Positions 1 through 8,017 of a stretch of DNA of 64,000 nt are shown in pieces. The stretch's first letter is position 1. Each line of letters begins with the position of its first letter. A program made the translations under genes and the position numbers. The notes below the pieces were generated by a model, which saw nothing but the letters and a program-made list of their open reading frames with translations, made no database searches and had not been told where the DNA came from. This DNA comes from an uncultured Pseudothermotoga sp. (GTDB taxonomy: Bacteria; Thermotogota; Thermotogae; Thermotogales; DSM-5069), in the NCBI GenBank assembly GCA_937995655.1, contig CALKJI010000004.1:62001-126000 (forward strand), given 5' to 3'.

Positions 1-325
1 TCGGGGTAGTTGCAGTTAGTAAAGAGGAAATAGAAGCACTCGTTGTCGTTGGAAAAACAGAGGTTGCGTACAAAATATTCTTTTGATCAAAAAAATCCTC
101 TTTGCGAAGAACTCTCTGCAAACTATGTAGACCAAGTGCATCTATGAGAAAGATGATGACCTTGTTTATGTTGTCGAACAAACCTGGTATCCATTTTTCA
201 AACGGATAAACAGGGTGAAGAGTCCGGCAACCGAAGTGAGCCAAGATTGAATTTGATACATTCACAAGGGACAGCTTCTCATAGTCGGGTTTGAAGACAT
301 CTTCGGTTATTTTGTCTATTTGCAT
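1..325 (-). CDS. Alkaline phosphatase superfamily protein (type I phosphodiesterase-like), N-terminal part
   Basis: Reading the minus strand from about 325 to the left edge gives an uninterrupted frame of about 108 residues. It contains the hallmarks of the alkaline phosphatase / phosphodiesterase superfamily: a hydrophobic strand ending in a metal-binding Asp (VIIFLIDALG) and, further on, the segment VFPTTTSAS, whose Thr is the usual nucleophile. The rest runs off the left edge. Start: ATG at 323-325 is preceded by GGTGA at good spacing; an in-frame ATG at 329-331 has no room for a ribosome site. Such proteins hydrolyse phosphomono- or diesters with two metal ions; the substrate cannot be told from this part. 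It is divergent from the rubredoxin gene. Confidence 0.8.
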   Translation of the reverse strand, partial: MQIDKITEDVFKPDYEKLSLVNVSNSILAHFGCRTLHPVYPFEKWIPGLFDNINKVIIFLIDALGLHSLQRVLRKEDFFDQKNILYATSVFPTTTSASISSLLTATTP

Positions 326-341
326 TTTCATCACCAATTAG

Positions 342-370
342 AGTATAAAGCCAAAGATTGATTTTGAAAA
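342..370 (-). promoter_or_regulatory. Candidate promoter of the phosphatase-like gene
   Basis: On the minus strand TTTTCA (365-370) and TATACT (342-347) are 17 bases apart and end about 17 bases before the ATG at 325. The -10 is 5/6 to consensus and the -35 is 4/6. The call is by eye only. Confidence 0.35.
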
Positions 371-490
371 GATGAAGGTTGTGAGATGTGAGAAAGATGA
401 TAAAATTGTTGTACCAAAATTATTTAAAAAATTGGTCATACACGGAGTAATTAATGTAATTTGAAAGTTCTTTTCAAAATTTCTGCTTAT

Positions 491-526
491 ATGTGGCTAC
501 AATTAAACTTTGAATGTGGTACAATT
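491..526 (+). promoter_or_regulatory. Candidate tandem -10 elements upstream of rubredoxin
   Basis: Two near-copies of ATGTGG(C)TACAATT occur at 491-504 and 514-526. The second forms an extended -10 (TGG then TACAAT at 520-525). No good -35 is seen for either. The rest of the 326-659 interval holds no convincing gene; it includes an AT-rich stretch and presumably the rubredoxin leader. Confidence 0.3.
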
Positions 527-659
527 TCGGTAGGAAATCCGTTCTCAGACACATCTTTGGTTGGAGATACGGAGTGCTTCTTGTAGAGTGAAAGTACCTT
601 GTTGGAGCAAGGGTAGCAGAGTTTTTCAATTATTCGTTCAGTTCACCTTTGGAGGAGGA

Positions 660-830
660 ATGAAGATGCAAAAGTACAGGTGCATAATTTGTGGGTATGT
701 TTATGATCCAGCCGAAGGAGATCCTGACAACGACATTCCAGCAGGAACATCCTTTGAAGATCTTCCAGATGATTGGGTCTGCCCGGTCTGCGGTGCTTCT
801 AAGGAGGATTTCGAGCCGGTAGAAGAGTGA
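660..830 (+). CDS. Rubredoxin
   Basis: A small one-iron electron carrier of 56 residues, the usual rubredoxin size. The four Cys iron ligands are present in two knuckles, YRCIICGY (C8, C11) and WVCPVCGA (C41, C44), with the conserved YDPAEGDP segment and the acidic [12 protein letters not shown] linker between. In anaerobes such as Thermotogae, rubredoxin passes electrons from NAD(P)H:rubredoxin oxidoreductase to oxygen- or superoxide-detoxifying proteins. None of those partners is adjacent here. A longer frame is open from 561, but the strong GGAGGAGG just before 660 and the family length fix the start at ATG 660 or the in-frame ATG 666. A hairpin at the stop codon probably ends transcription. 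Confidence 0.95.
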   Translation: MKMQKYRCIICGYVYDPAEGDPDNDIPAGTSFEDLPDDWVCPVCGASKEDFEPVEE

Positions 831-849
831 ACCCCTTTGTGGGGTTCAC
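827..849. terminator. Hairpin between converging rubredoxin and bioY genes
   Basis: A perfect 9-bp stem, GTGAACCCC (827-835) with GGGGTTCAC (841-849), and a 5-base loop. It overlaps both stop codons and could serve both strands. Neither side has a clear T-run, so termination strength is uncertain. Confidence 0.5.
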
Positions 850-1409
850 CTCACAAATTTCTTGAGGACAGAATAAGCCCCGCCGACTAAGAAAATTTTC
901 ACTAAATCCCCTGGAATGAATGGTAGAAAACCCATAGAGAGCAACTTTGGAAAGCTCAACTGAACGTCCTTGATTAAAAACCACAGGTAGAGCTGCAATA
1001 AACCAAAGCTGTATATGATCCCAAAGTTGGCAATGCAGAGTATCATCATAACTTTTAACATTTTGCCTTCAGCCGACTTGAAAATTCGGCTCAAAAAGAA
1101 TGATGCAAAGATGAAACCTATGAGATAACCACCCGTTGGACCAACCAACGCATGAAAGCCGGAATTATTTCCTGAAAACCAAGGAACACCAAATACACCC
1201 AACAGCACATAGAGTATCTGGCTGAGCACAGCCAACCTGCCGATCAGCAATGGCGCTAATAGGACTACGAAGGTCTGTCCAGTCACGGGAACTGGGCTGA
1301 AAGGGAGTGGAATTCTTATCTGGGCTGCGATGCCAGTTAAGACTGTGAAGATAACTGTTCCCAAAACTCTGTACCAGAGACTTTCCTTTGAAAGTGTTTC
1401 TTCTCTCAC
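846..1409 (-). CDS. bioY: BioY family biotin transporter (ECF S component)
   Basis: A 187-residue integral membrane protein of the BioY family, the substrate-binding S component for biotin. In many bacteria it works with an ECF module (two ATPases and EcfT); none of those genes lies here. Seen in the sequence: about six hydrophobic segments, the family segment PVPVTGQTFVVLL near residues 39-51, and GPTGGYLIGF near residues 88-97, a BioY signature. The start has a good GGAGGTGA site. It follows the YhhQ-like transporter gene by 24 bases and is probably co-transcribed with it, forming a two-gene vitamin/precursor uptake unit. Length is normal. Confidence 0.93.
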   Translation of the reverse strand: MREETLSKESLWYRVLGTVIFTVLTGIAAQIRIPLPFSPVPVTGQTFVVLLAPLLIGRLAVLSQILYVLLGVFGVPWFSGNNSGFHALVGPTGGYLIGFIFASFFLSRIFKSAEGKMLKVMMILCIANFGIIYSFGLLQLYLWFLIKDVQLSFPKLLSMGFLPFIPGDLVKIFLVGGAYSVLKKFVR

Positions 1410-1433
1410 TGTATCACCTCCAAGATAGGATAC

Positions 1434-2117
1434 TCAGTTTTTGTCCAAGATTGTTTCTTTTTTCAGCATTCTGACCCCAACATAAACAACCCATGTATCA
1501 ACATAATCAAGTGCAAATTCAATGATTGTGGTCGTAAGGTATATGTTCATTAGCGTCCTTAGATCATATATCCCCGTGAATGCCACAGTTACAAAAATGG
1601 TATTATCCAGAATTTGCCCCAATTTCGTTGCAATGTTGTTTCTCATCCACAGTTTTGTCCTAAGTTTTAATTTCTCATGTATCCAAACGGCGAAATACCC
1701 TGAAAGAATATAAGCAGCCCAACTGGCGAGAGCTATTCTTGGGGTAAAGGCAAAAGCATTAGACAGATAGTTCTGTGCCACATCATTTGTAGAAGGATTA
1801 TAACCTACATAGACAAGCCCAAGCAACACAAAGGAAAACTGGGCAAAAAAACCTATCCAGACGGCCTTTCGTCCTTCCTTTTGTCCATAGATTTCTGTGA
1901 TGATCGAATAAACAGCAAAAGCTATTCCCATGCTCATATTTGCTGCTGTCACTTCAAAATTTAGAAGATCAAAAAGTTTTGCTACCCCCAGATTAGATGC
2001 GATTATCAACGTTGCAAGTGCTACGTACAGCCCCTCTTTTTTCAAAAATCGTATTGAAAATAACACTATCGAACATGAAGCGATGTATTCCAGTCCTAAA
2101 AAGAGAAAATTATTCAA
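1434..2117 (-). CDS. Queuosine precursor transporter (YhhQ / VUT family)
   Basis: A 227-residue membrane protein with about six hydrophobic segments. The Ser-Asn pair early in the protein, the segment TEIYGQKEGRKAVWIGF and the later KLGQILDNTIFVTVAFTG match the DUF165/YhhQ family, which imports 7-cyano- or 7-aminomethyl-7-deazaguanine for queuosine modification of tRNA. It starts at a TTG (2115-2117), fixed by GAGGTGA eight bases before; no better ATG exists. It is upstream of bioY and likely heads that operon. I looked for a preQ1 riboswitch in the 2118-2280 leader and could not find the consensus. Confidence 0.85.
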   Translation of the reverse strand: MNNFLFLGLEYIASCSIVLFSIRFLKKEGLYVALATLIIASNLGVAKLFDLLNFEVTAANMSMGIAFAVYSIITEIYGQKEGRKAVWIGFFAQFSFVLLGLVYVGYNPSTNDVAQNYLSNAFAFTPRIALASWAAYILSGYFAVWIHEKLKLRTKLWMRNNIATKLGQILDNTIFVTVAFTGIYDLRTLMNIYLTTTIIEFALDYVDTWVVYVGVRMLKKETILDKN

Positions 2118-2278
2118 TCCAGATCACCTCTTCGATGATTATTACATTAAGGCCTTTTCAAAACTACTAAGGGAAAGAAAAAATCTTCTGCAGAGTCCAG
2201 AGAATGACGCTCTATAATTAACATCTGTGACACATCACTTTTTACTTTCCAAAAATAAAAGTGTAATTTTTCGATAGA

Positions 2279-2284
2279 TATAAT
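2279..2284 (+). promoter_or_regulatory. Perfect -10 hexamer for the methionine operon leader
   Basis: TATAAT at 2279-2284 predicts a transcription start near 2291, about 190 bases before the first gene. No recognisable -35 lies at normal spacing, so this promoter may need an activator. The choice rests on the perfect -10 and on the structured leader and terminator that follow. Confidence 0.5.
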
Positions 2285-2290
2285 AAGAAA

Positions 2291-2483
2291 AAACAAAATA
2301 GGAGGTTCCTTGGTGGGAAATTTTGGTACATATCATTTTGAAAAAAACGTGATGGCTATGATAATGTGCATCTATGCCCCTGGAGGTTCTCCAGGCTTTT
2401 AATCTTGCTTGGAGAATTATCAGGGGCGTTTCCAAAATGGAAACGCCCTTTTTTTGAGAAAAGTTGTCCATGGAGGGAGATGA
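2291..2483 (+). promoter_or_regulatory. Structured 5' leader (candidate attenuator or riboswitch) of the methionine operon
   Basis: Between the -10 at 2279 and the first start codon at 2484 lies a leader ending in an intrinsic terminator. Just before the terminator is a 7-bp outer stem, GCCCCTG (2376-2382) with CAGGGGC (2421-2427). Inside it is a small perfect hairpin CTGGAG-GTT-CTCCAG (2380-2394) and a copy of TGGAGAA (2410-2416) that can pair instead with TTCTCCA. The 3' strand of the outer stem overlaps the 5' arm of the terminator (starts 2424), so the two cannot form together. By eye it does not match SAM-I, cobalamin, THF or T-box consensus features. The class is unassigned. Confidence 0.55.
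2424..2455 (+). terminator. Intrinsic terminator inside the methionine operon leader
   Basis: GGGCGTTTCCA (2424-2434), loop of three A, then TGGAAACGCCC (2438-2448): a perfect 11-bp stem followed by seven T (2449-2455). It sits 28 bases before the start codon of the first operon gene, so it can only make sense as a regulated (attenuator) terminator or as the end of a short RNA. Confidence 0.9.
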
Positions 2484-3050
2484 GTGATCGAGATTTTTCA
2501 TCCAGACAAAGTCGATTGCCTGCCAGACAAGAGGATTTTCTTAGCAAGAGCGGGAGCAAGATACGGTAAAATTGACGAAGATTTCATACATCGTGTGAAT
2601 GAACTGTTTTTGATGGCACTTGAAAAAATAAAGCCCATCGTGTATTACAGAACTTGTGATGCTTCTGCGTTGCCTAAAGAGGTCATACCTACAACTTTTG
2701 GCTCTATCAGGAAAATGACGATATTTCTTTCCACACTTGGCTCGACGATGGATGAATTGATATCACAATTAATCGAGAGGGGTAGCACCTTTGATGGTTT
2801 CATAGTTGACTCATGGGCATCTGAAGCACTTGAAACTCTCAATGAAAGATTCCATCTCATGCTCAGAGAAAGATTTGGCGAGGGAACGATGCGCTTTTCC
2901 CCAGGATATGGAAGTGTTGATCTAAGGGTTAATAGGTACATAGTGAAAGAATTTTTAAAAGTTGATCAAGTAACTGTGTTGGAAAGCGGTGTCATGATTC
3001 CAAGAAAAACCACAACTTGCATGGTGGGGTGGTTTGATGACCAGAAATGA
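2484..3050 (+). CDS. Stand-alone methionine synthase reactivation-domain protein
   Basis: A 188-residue protein resembling the C-terminal activation domain of cobalamin-dependent methionine synthase; T. maritima has the same free-standing arrangement (TM0269 next to TM0268, from memory). The AdoMet-binding type motif is seen as RFSPGYGSVDL (near residues 136-146), matching the family RxxPGYxxxPD region, with the expected C-terminal VMIPRKTTTCMVGW. In larger MetH enzymes this domain holds AdoMet and remethylates inactive cob(II)alamin. Start GTG 2484 has GGAGGGAG seven bases upstream. It overlaps metH by about 14 bases, so the two halves of the enzyme are made together. Confidence 0.85.
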   Translation: MIEIFHPDKVDCLPDKRIFLARAGARYGKIDEDFIHRVNELFLMALEKIKPIVYYRTCDASALPKEVIPTTFGSIRKMTIFLSTLGSTMDELISQLIERGSTFDGFIVDSWASEALETLNERFHLMLRERFGEGTMRFSPGYGSVDLRVNRYIVKEFLKVDQVTVLESGVMIPRKTTTCMVGWFDDQK

Positions 3051-5355
3051 ATTTTTGCAGATGCTGAAAGAAAAGATTTTGTTCCTCGATGGCGCTTATG
3101 GCACTGAATTTTTCAAAAGAGGCCACAGGGGATTGATAGAATTACTCAATATGAATGAGCCCAAGGTTGTTGAAGAACTTCAGAAAGATTACATTCTAGC
3201 CGGTGCAGACATTTTACTTACAAATACTTTCAGCGCCAATAGAATGAAGTTGAAAGCTCATGGCTTTGAATCAGAGTTACAAAGAATAAACATCAGAGCT
3301 GTCCAAATTGCAAGATCTGTATCTCAAGGGAAACTTGTCTTTGGTGACGTATCTTCAACTGGTAGCTTCGTTCAACCTCTTGGTGAAATCAGCTTTGATG
3401 AAGCTTACGAAATCTTTAAAGAACAAATTGCAATCTTGATGAGCGCAGGAGTAGATGGAATCATCATAGAAACAATGTCCGATCTGAAGGAGCTCAAAGC
3501 CGCCGTTCTTGCAGTGAGAGATTTGTCAGATGATATTCCCCTTATTGCGCACATGACCTTTGAAGAAGACGGCAAATCAGTGACAGGTACTTCTGTAGAG
3601 ATCTTTGCCACGCTCATGAACGACCTTGATGTAGATGTAGTGGGTATTAACTGTTCCCTTGAGCCAAAACAGATGCTCTCGGTTTTCGCAAGGTTAGCCA
3701 AGTATTGTAAAAAACCACTCAGCGTTGAGCCAAATGCGGGTAAACCTTTTTTGGAAAATGGGAGACTCTTTTACAGAACAACGCCTGAGGAATTCGCAAT
3801 TTACATGGCAGACTTTGTAGAACTCGGTGCCAATGTTGTTGGGGGATGCTGTGGTACAGGGCCAGAGCACATAAAGTTCATGACCAAGTATCTGGGAACA
3901 CAGAAACCAAGAAAAAGAGAAACAATCAGTACGCAATGTCTTTCTTCGAGGACCATTTTAAAACCTATAGATACTTTTCTAATCATAGGAGAAAGAATAA
4001 ATGCAAGTGGAAGGAAGAAACTCCAAAATCAGATTCAGCAGAAAGATTTTTCCGGTCTCTTGACCCTCGCCTACGAGCAAGAACAGGAAGGTTGCATGGC
4101 AATAGACGTTAATTTTGGCATAGAGAAGCTCTTGAGTGAAGAGCATTTTCAGCAAGCAATCATACAACTTGATAAATACTCGTGCCTGCCAGTTTCATTC
4201 GATGTACAAAACCTCAGTTTTCTGAATGTTGCGATGAAAGAGTACGTTGGAAGGGGCCTAATTAACTCTGCTTTTGCAAGAGAAGATCATTTAGTGGAAA
4301 GGATAAAGCTTTTAAAACGATATGGTGGGCTGTTGATAGTACTTGCTATGGAAAAGGATATTCCCAAAACTGCAGAAGAAAGGTTTCAGTCAGTATTAAA
4401 GGCCTTGAAGATTGTTGAAGAGCACAACGTTGAGGTTGATAGAATTTACTTTGATCCACTCGTTCTACCGGTAGGGGCAAAGAATGATTATCATGTGACC
4501 CTGCAAACGATACACCTCATCAGTAAAGCCGGATTAAAAACTTCAATCGGTCTATCAAATCTGAGTTTTGGCATGCCCAACAGAGAAAATATAAACGCCG
4601 CCTTTTTAGCCCTGTGCGTCGAGAATGGTTTGAATGCCGCCATACTCAACAGCAAAGAAGCACTCACAATGGGTGTTCTGCGAGGTACTCTTTCCCTTCA
4701 AGGAAAAGAGCTTGTGAGGGTGGAAAATCTCTCACACGATCTTTTAGTTGATCAGATAATCAAGGGGCAGAAGGAGCAGCTGATGAACACAGTTCAAGAG
4801 CTTCTAAAGCAACATGATCCTTTATACATCAGCCAGCAAGTTCTCGCGGAGGCTATGAAAAAAATCGGTATGCTTTATGCGAATGGGACTGTTTACTTAC
4901 CACATTTAATCTTAGCGGCCGAGACGGTCCAACCTGCTTTCGATTATTTGAACAATTTGCTGGGTGAATCGAGGATAAGACTTGGAAAAGTACTCCTTGC
5001 AACGGTACAGGGAGATATACATGACATTGGTAAAAAGATAGTTGCAACGGTCTTGAGGAGTGGGGGTTTTGAAGTCTACGATCTGGGGAAGGACGTACCA
5101 GCTCAGAAGATCTTGCAGGAATGCATGGCGTATAAACCTGATATAGTTGGCCTTTCTGCCATGATGACTACAACAGTTGGTCAAGTGAAAGAGGTCGCCG
5201 ATTTGTTGAAGTCAGAAGGAATTAATGTCTTTCTAATTGCTGGCGGTGCTTCAATGAATCAGCAATTGGCTGAAAGGTTTGGTGTCACCTATGCAAAGGA
5301 TGCAGTGCAAGCACTGGAGTTATGCAAGAGATTTGTGAAAGGAGGTGTCGGATGA
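3037..5355 (+). CDS. metH: Cobalamin-dependent methionine synthase lacking the activation domain
   Basis: Methylates homocysteine to methionine using methyl-tetrahydrofolate through methylcobalamin. About 772 residues in four modules: homocysteine-binding TIM barrel (about 1-290), with zinc ligands in GINCS and GGCCGTGPEH; pterin-binding barrel (about 315-570, beginning IGERINASGRKKL); cobalamin cap (about 575-650); and Rossmann cobalamin domain with the lower-ligand motif GDIHDIGKKI (about 660-670). The C-terminal AdoMet domain of E. coli-type MetH is absent and is encoded by the gene just upstream. ATG 3037 is the likelier start (TTG 3034 is in frame), with GGTGGGGTGG before it. The stop codon abuts the aspartate kinase ATG. 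Confidence 0.95.
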   Translation: MTRNEFLQMLKEKILFLDGAYGTEFFKRGHRGLIELLNMNEPKVVEELQKDYILAGADILLTNTFSANRMKLKAHGFESELQRINIRAVQIARSVSQGKLVFGDVSSTGSFVQPLGEISFDEAYEIFKEQIAILMSAGVDGIIIETMSDLKELKAAVLAVRDLSDDIPLIAHMTFEEDGKSVTGTSVEIFATLMNDLDVDVVGINCSLEPKQMLSVFARLAKYCKKPLSVEPNAGKPFLENGRLFYRTTPEEFAIYMADFVELGANVVGGCCGTGPEHIKFMTKYLGTQKPRKRETISTQCLSSRTILKPIDTFLIIGERINASGRKKLQNQIQQKDFSGLLTLAYEQEQEGCMAIDVNFGIEKLLSEEHFQQAIIQLDKYSCLPVSFDVQNLSFLNVAMKEYVGRGLINSAFAREDHLVERIKLLKRYGGLLIVLAMEKDIPKTAEERFQSVLKALKIVEEHNVEVDRIYFDPLVLPVGAKNDYHVTLQTIHLISKAGLKTSIGLSNLSFGMPNRENINAAFLALCVENGLNAAILNSKEALTMGVLRGTLSLQGKELVRVENLSHDLLVDQIIKGQKEQLMNTVQELLKQHDPLYISQQVLAEAMKKIGMLYANGTVYLPHLILAAETVQPAFDYLNNLLGESRIRLGKVLLATVQGDIHDIGKKIVATVLRSGGFEVYDLGKDVPAQKILQECMAYKPDIVGLSAMMTTTVGQVKEVADLLKSEGINVFLIAGGASMNQQLAERFGVTYAKDAVQALELCKRFVKGGVG

Positions 5356-6705
5356 ATGATTGTTCTCAAATTCGGTGGATCCAATCTGAGAAACAAGACA
5401 GATCTTGAAAAAATATTAAAAGTTATCAGCATGTATAAGGAGCCTTTCATTGTAGTTGTTTCCGCAGTCAATGGTGTTACGAACAAACTTATAAATGCCT
5501 TAAACAATATAAATGATCTCGACGTAGACGACTTTCTTGAGGAGCTTTATTGGACATACCAAAGTTTTCTAAATGAAGAAAATCTCGAGCTCAAGGAAAG
5601 AGTCTACGTAATAAGAGACCTTCTGTTGGGTACAAAGTTGATAGGTAAAGTCCCTGATTTTGTATCCGATCAAATTGTGAGTCATGGAGAAAGGTGTTCC
5701 TCACTCCTATTGACTTATTATTTGAACAAGAATAATATTCCTTGCATAGAAGCACTTCCCGAGCAATTTGGCATGGTGACAGATGGTAAGTTCAAGAACG
5801 CTTCTGTAGACTTGATCAACTCAGAAGGCAATCTCAAGAGATTCTTCGATCAAAATAAGAACTATGTGGTGCCGGGATTCTATGGTATTCACGAGGGTCA
5901 GGTAACCATCCTTGGACGTGGTGGGAGTGATTATTCTGCTACATCGATTGCATACTGTGTGGATGCAAAAAGGGTCGATCTGTACAAAGATGTGTCGGGT
6001 TTCATGACTTGTGATCCAAAATATGTCGATGGGGTCAAACCAGTTAGAAGACTGAACTATGATGAGGCTGCCGAGCTCTCTTACTTTGGTGCCAAAATTC
6101 TGCATCACGCGTCGGTCGATCCTGCACGCAAGAAGAATATTCCCTTGTACATATTCAATATAAACCACTTTGAGTCGATCGATAAGCCAGACACAGTCAT
6201 TTGTTTCAACGATTCTGTTGCAAAAACTATAATAAAGAGTATATCCTTCACCGACGACATTGCCGTAATACAGTTCAAAGGTACAAACGTGGGACGTGTT
6301 CCGGGGTTGCTTGGTCAGATAGCATCCGCTCTGGGTAATGAAGGCGTGAACATTAAATCTGTTGTCACCTCTCAGACCAGTATAAACGTTCTCATTTCAA
6401 GACAAGATCTGGACAAATGCCAGAAAATAACCAAAAAGATGAAGATTGCCGAGGTAGAAGACATTCAGTACAAAACGGAGATATCGCTCATAGCTGCTGT
6501 TGGAGATGGACTTTTAAGAAAACACGGCATCGCTGCCAGAATTTTCACGGCTGTTTCGAAAAAGAATATAAACGTTGAAATGATTTCGGCAGGTGCTTCT
6601 GAAGTAACTATCTATTTCATAGTAAAGTTGACTGATAGAGACAAAGCGCTGCGTGCCATTCATGAAGAATTTTTTAAGGGGGTCGAGAATGATGAAAACA
6701 ATTGA
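5356..6705 (+). CDS. Aspartate kinase (monofunctional)
   Basis: Phosphorylates aspartate, the first step toward aspartate semialdehyde and methionine, threonine or lysine. The 449-residue protein begins with the kinase signature VLKFGGSN, has SHGERCSS and GRGGSDYSAT for substrate and nucleotide binding, and ends with two ACT domains (about 300-375 and 380-449), the usual feedback sites. It is a stand-alone kinase and not a fusion to homoserine dehydrogenase. Zero bases separate it from metH and it overlaps the next gene by 17, so it belongs to the methionine operon. Its placement suggests it is a methionine-dedicated isoenzyme; the effector is not evident from sequence. Confidence 0.93.
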   Translation: MIVLKFGGSNLRNKTDLEKILKVISMYKEPFIVVVSAVNGVTNKLINALNNINDLDVDDFLEELYWTYQSFLNEENLELKERVYVIRDLLLGTKLIGKVPDFVSDQIVSHGERCSSLLLTYYLNKNNIPCIEALPEQFGMVTDGKFKNASVDLINSEGNLKRFFDQNKNYVVPGFYGIHEGQVTILGRGGSDYSATSIAYCVDAKRVDLYKDVSGFMTCDPKYVDGVKPVRRLNYDEAAELSYFGAKILHHASVDPARKKNIPLYIFNINHFESIDKPDTVICFNDSVAKTIIKSISFTDDIAVIQFKGTNVGRVPGLLGQIASALGNEGVNIKSVVTSQTSINVLISRQDLDKCQKITKKMKIAEVEDIQYKTEISLIAAVGDGLLRKHGIAARIFTAVSKKNINVEMISAGASEVTIYFIVKLTDRDKALRAIHEEFFKGVENDENN

Positions 6706-8017
6706 ACAGATCAATGAAAAGATTAAGAACAAAAAAGCAGTGATCTTGACTGCGGAGGAAGTAGTAAAACTGGCAAAAGAGTCTAGTCCTGAGCAGATTG
6801 CTCAAACGGTGGATGTTGTGACTACCGCAACTTTTGCCCCCATGTGTTCAAGTGGTGCATTCATAAACTTTGGTCACACAACTCCACCCATGAGAATGGA
6901 ATCTATTGATTTGACGGGAGTTGAGGTCTATGGAGGTCTTGCTGCAGTTGATGGGTATATAGGTGCAACGCAGGAATCTAAGGATGACAAAAGTTTTGGT
7001 GGAGCACACATAATTGAAGCTTTGATCAGTGGAAAAGATTTGTACTTGAGAGCATCTGGTAAAGGTACCGACTGTTACCCACGAAAGTACTTCGAAGGGT
7101 ACGTAAACAAAGATATGATAAATGACTTCTTCCTTTTCAATCCCAGAAATGCCTATCAGAACTATGCAGCTGCCACAAACAGTTCCGACAAGACCGTCTA
7201 TACCTACATGGGAAAGTTGCTCCCAAATTATGGTAATGTGACCTATTCAACTTCTGGTGAGCTGAGTCCACTTTTGAAAGATCCTAAGATGCTCACCATA
7301 GGCCTTGGAACAAGGATATTCTTGTGTGGTGCCGAGGGCTATGTAGTCTGGACTGGAACTCAGTTTAGAAACAATGTCAAGGTGAACGAACATGAAATTC
7401 CTATCGGTGCAGCAAGGACTCTTGCAGTAATCGGCGACGCTAAAAAGATGAATCCAAGATACTTGAGAGCAGCATACTTCAAAAACTATGGTGTGACACT
7501 ATTTGTAGGTATAGGAGTCCCTATACCTGTTCTAAATGAAGAAATCGCTTACCATGTATCTAGATCAAACCAAGAGATTGAGACAGAATTGAGAGATTAT
7601 GGTAAACCAGGGAGACCTATCATCGGCTGGGTCAATTATTCACAATTAAGATCTGGGTGGATTGACATAAACGGAAGGAAGGTCAAGACTTCCTCCATAT
7701 CCAGTCTTCCAATGGCTCGAGAAATAGCTTGGGTTTTGAAAGAATGGATAAGTGAAGGAAAATTCTTACTCACTCAACCTGTGAAATTGTTCCATGAGGA
7801 ATATACTGTTAAAGGACTCGTTGAAAAGACCGAAGGGGAAGCATTCAAAACCAAAGAACCAACCTGTGTCGATTGTGGTTTGTGTGTGAGCCTTTGTTCC
7901 TTTGATGCCTTGATGCTAGCCGATGGCAAATTTCTTTTCAATGCAGAAAAATGTGTGATGTGCGGAGCATGTGCTGATGCGTGCCCAGTGGGGGTGAAAT
8001 TACCACCGAATGGATAG
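6689..8017 (+). CDS. Homocysteine biosynthesis protein (DUF39 / COG1900) fused to a 2x[4Fe-4S] ferredoxin
   Basis: About 442 residues. The first 370 match the DUF39/COG1900 family, which in Methanosarcina (MA1821, from memory) makes homocysteine from aspartate semialdehyde and sulfide. Two Cys in family contexts are seen: PMCSSGAF (C53) and GTDCYPRK (C129), the probable sulfur-handling residues. The last 60 residues are a ferredoxin with CVDCGLCVSLC and CVMCGACADAC, enough for two clusters. In archaea the ferredoxin domain is often a separate NIL-ferredoxin protein; here it is fused and no NIL domain is seen. The open frame begins at 6653, but AAGGGGG before ATG 6689 sets the start. It overlaps aspartate kinase by 17 and UPF0280 by 8 bases. 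Confidence 0.88.
   Translation: MMKTIEQINEKIKNKKAVILTAEEVVKLAKESSPEQIAQTVDVVTTATFAPMCSSGAFINFGHTTPPMRMESIDLTGVEVYGGLAAVDGYIGATQESKDDKSFGGAHIIEALISGKDLYLRASGKGTDCYPRKYFEGYVNKDMINDFFLFNPRNAYQNYAAATNSSDKTVYTYMGKLLPNYGNVTYSTSGELSPLLKDPKMLTIGLGTRIFLCGAEGYVVWTGTQFRNNVKVNEHEIPIGAARTLAVIGDAKKMNPRYLRAAYFKNYGVTLFVGIGVPIPVLNEEIAYHVSRSNQEIETELRDYGKPGRPIIGWVNYSQLRSGWIDINGRKVKTSSISSLPMAREIAWVLKEWISEGKFLLTQPVKLFHEEYTVKGLVEKTEGEAFKTKEPTCVDCGLCVSLCSFDALMLADGKFLFNAEKCVMCGACADACPVGVKLPPNG

Noticed and set aside
3-86. Plus-strand frame open from the left edge, ending in TGA at 84-86
   Set aside because: It is antisense to the phosphatase-like gene, whose minus-strand translation has clear family motifs in the same bases.
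2118-2280. Possible preQ1 riboswitch upstream of the queuosine-precursor transporter
   Set aside because: The purine-rich leader lacks the short stem, C-rich loop and A-rich pairing tail of the known classes; no convincing structure was found.
2291-2483. SAM-I, cobalamin, THF or T-box element before the methionine operon
   Set aside because: The invariant cores of these classes were not found by eye. The leader is reported as unassigned; a covariance search would be needed to exclude distant members.
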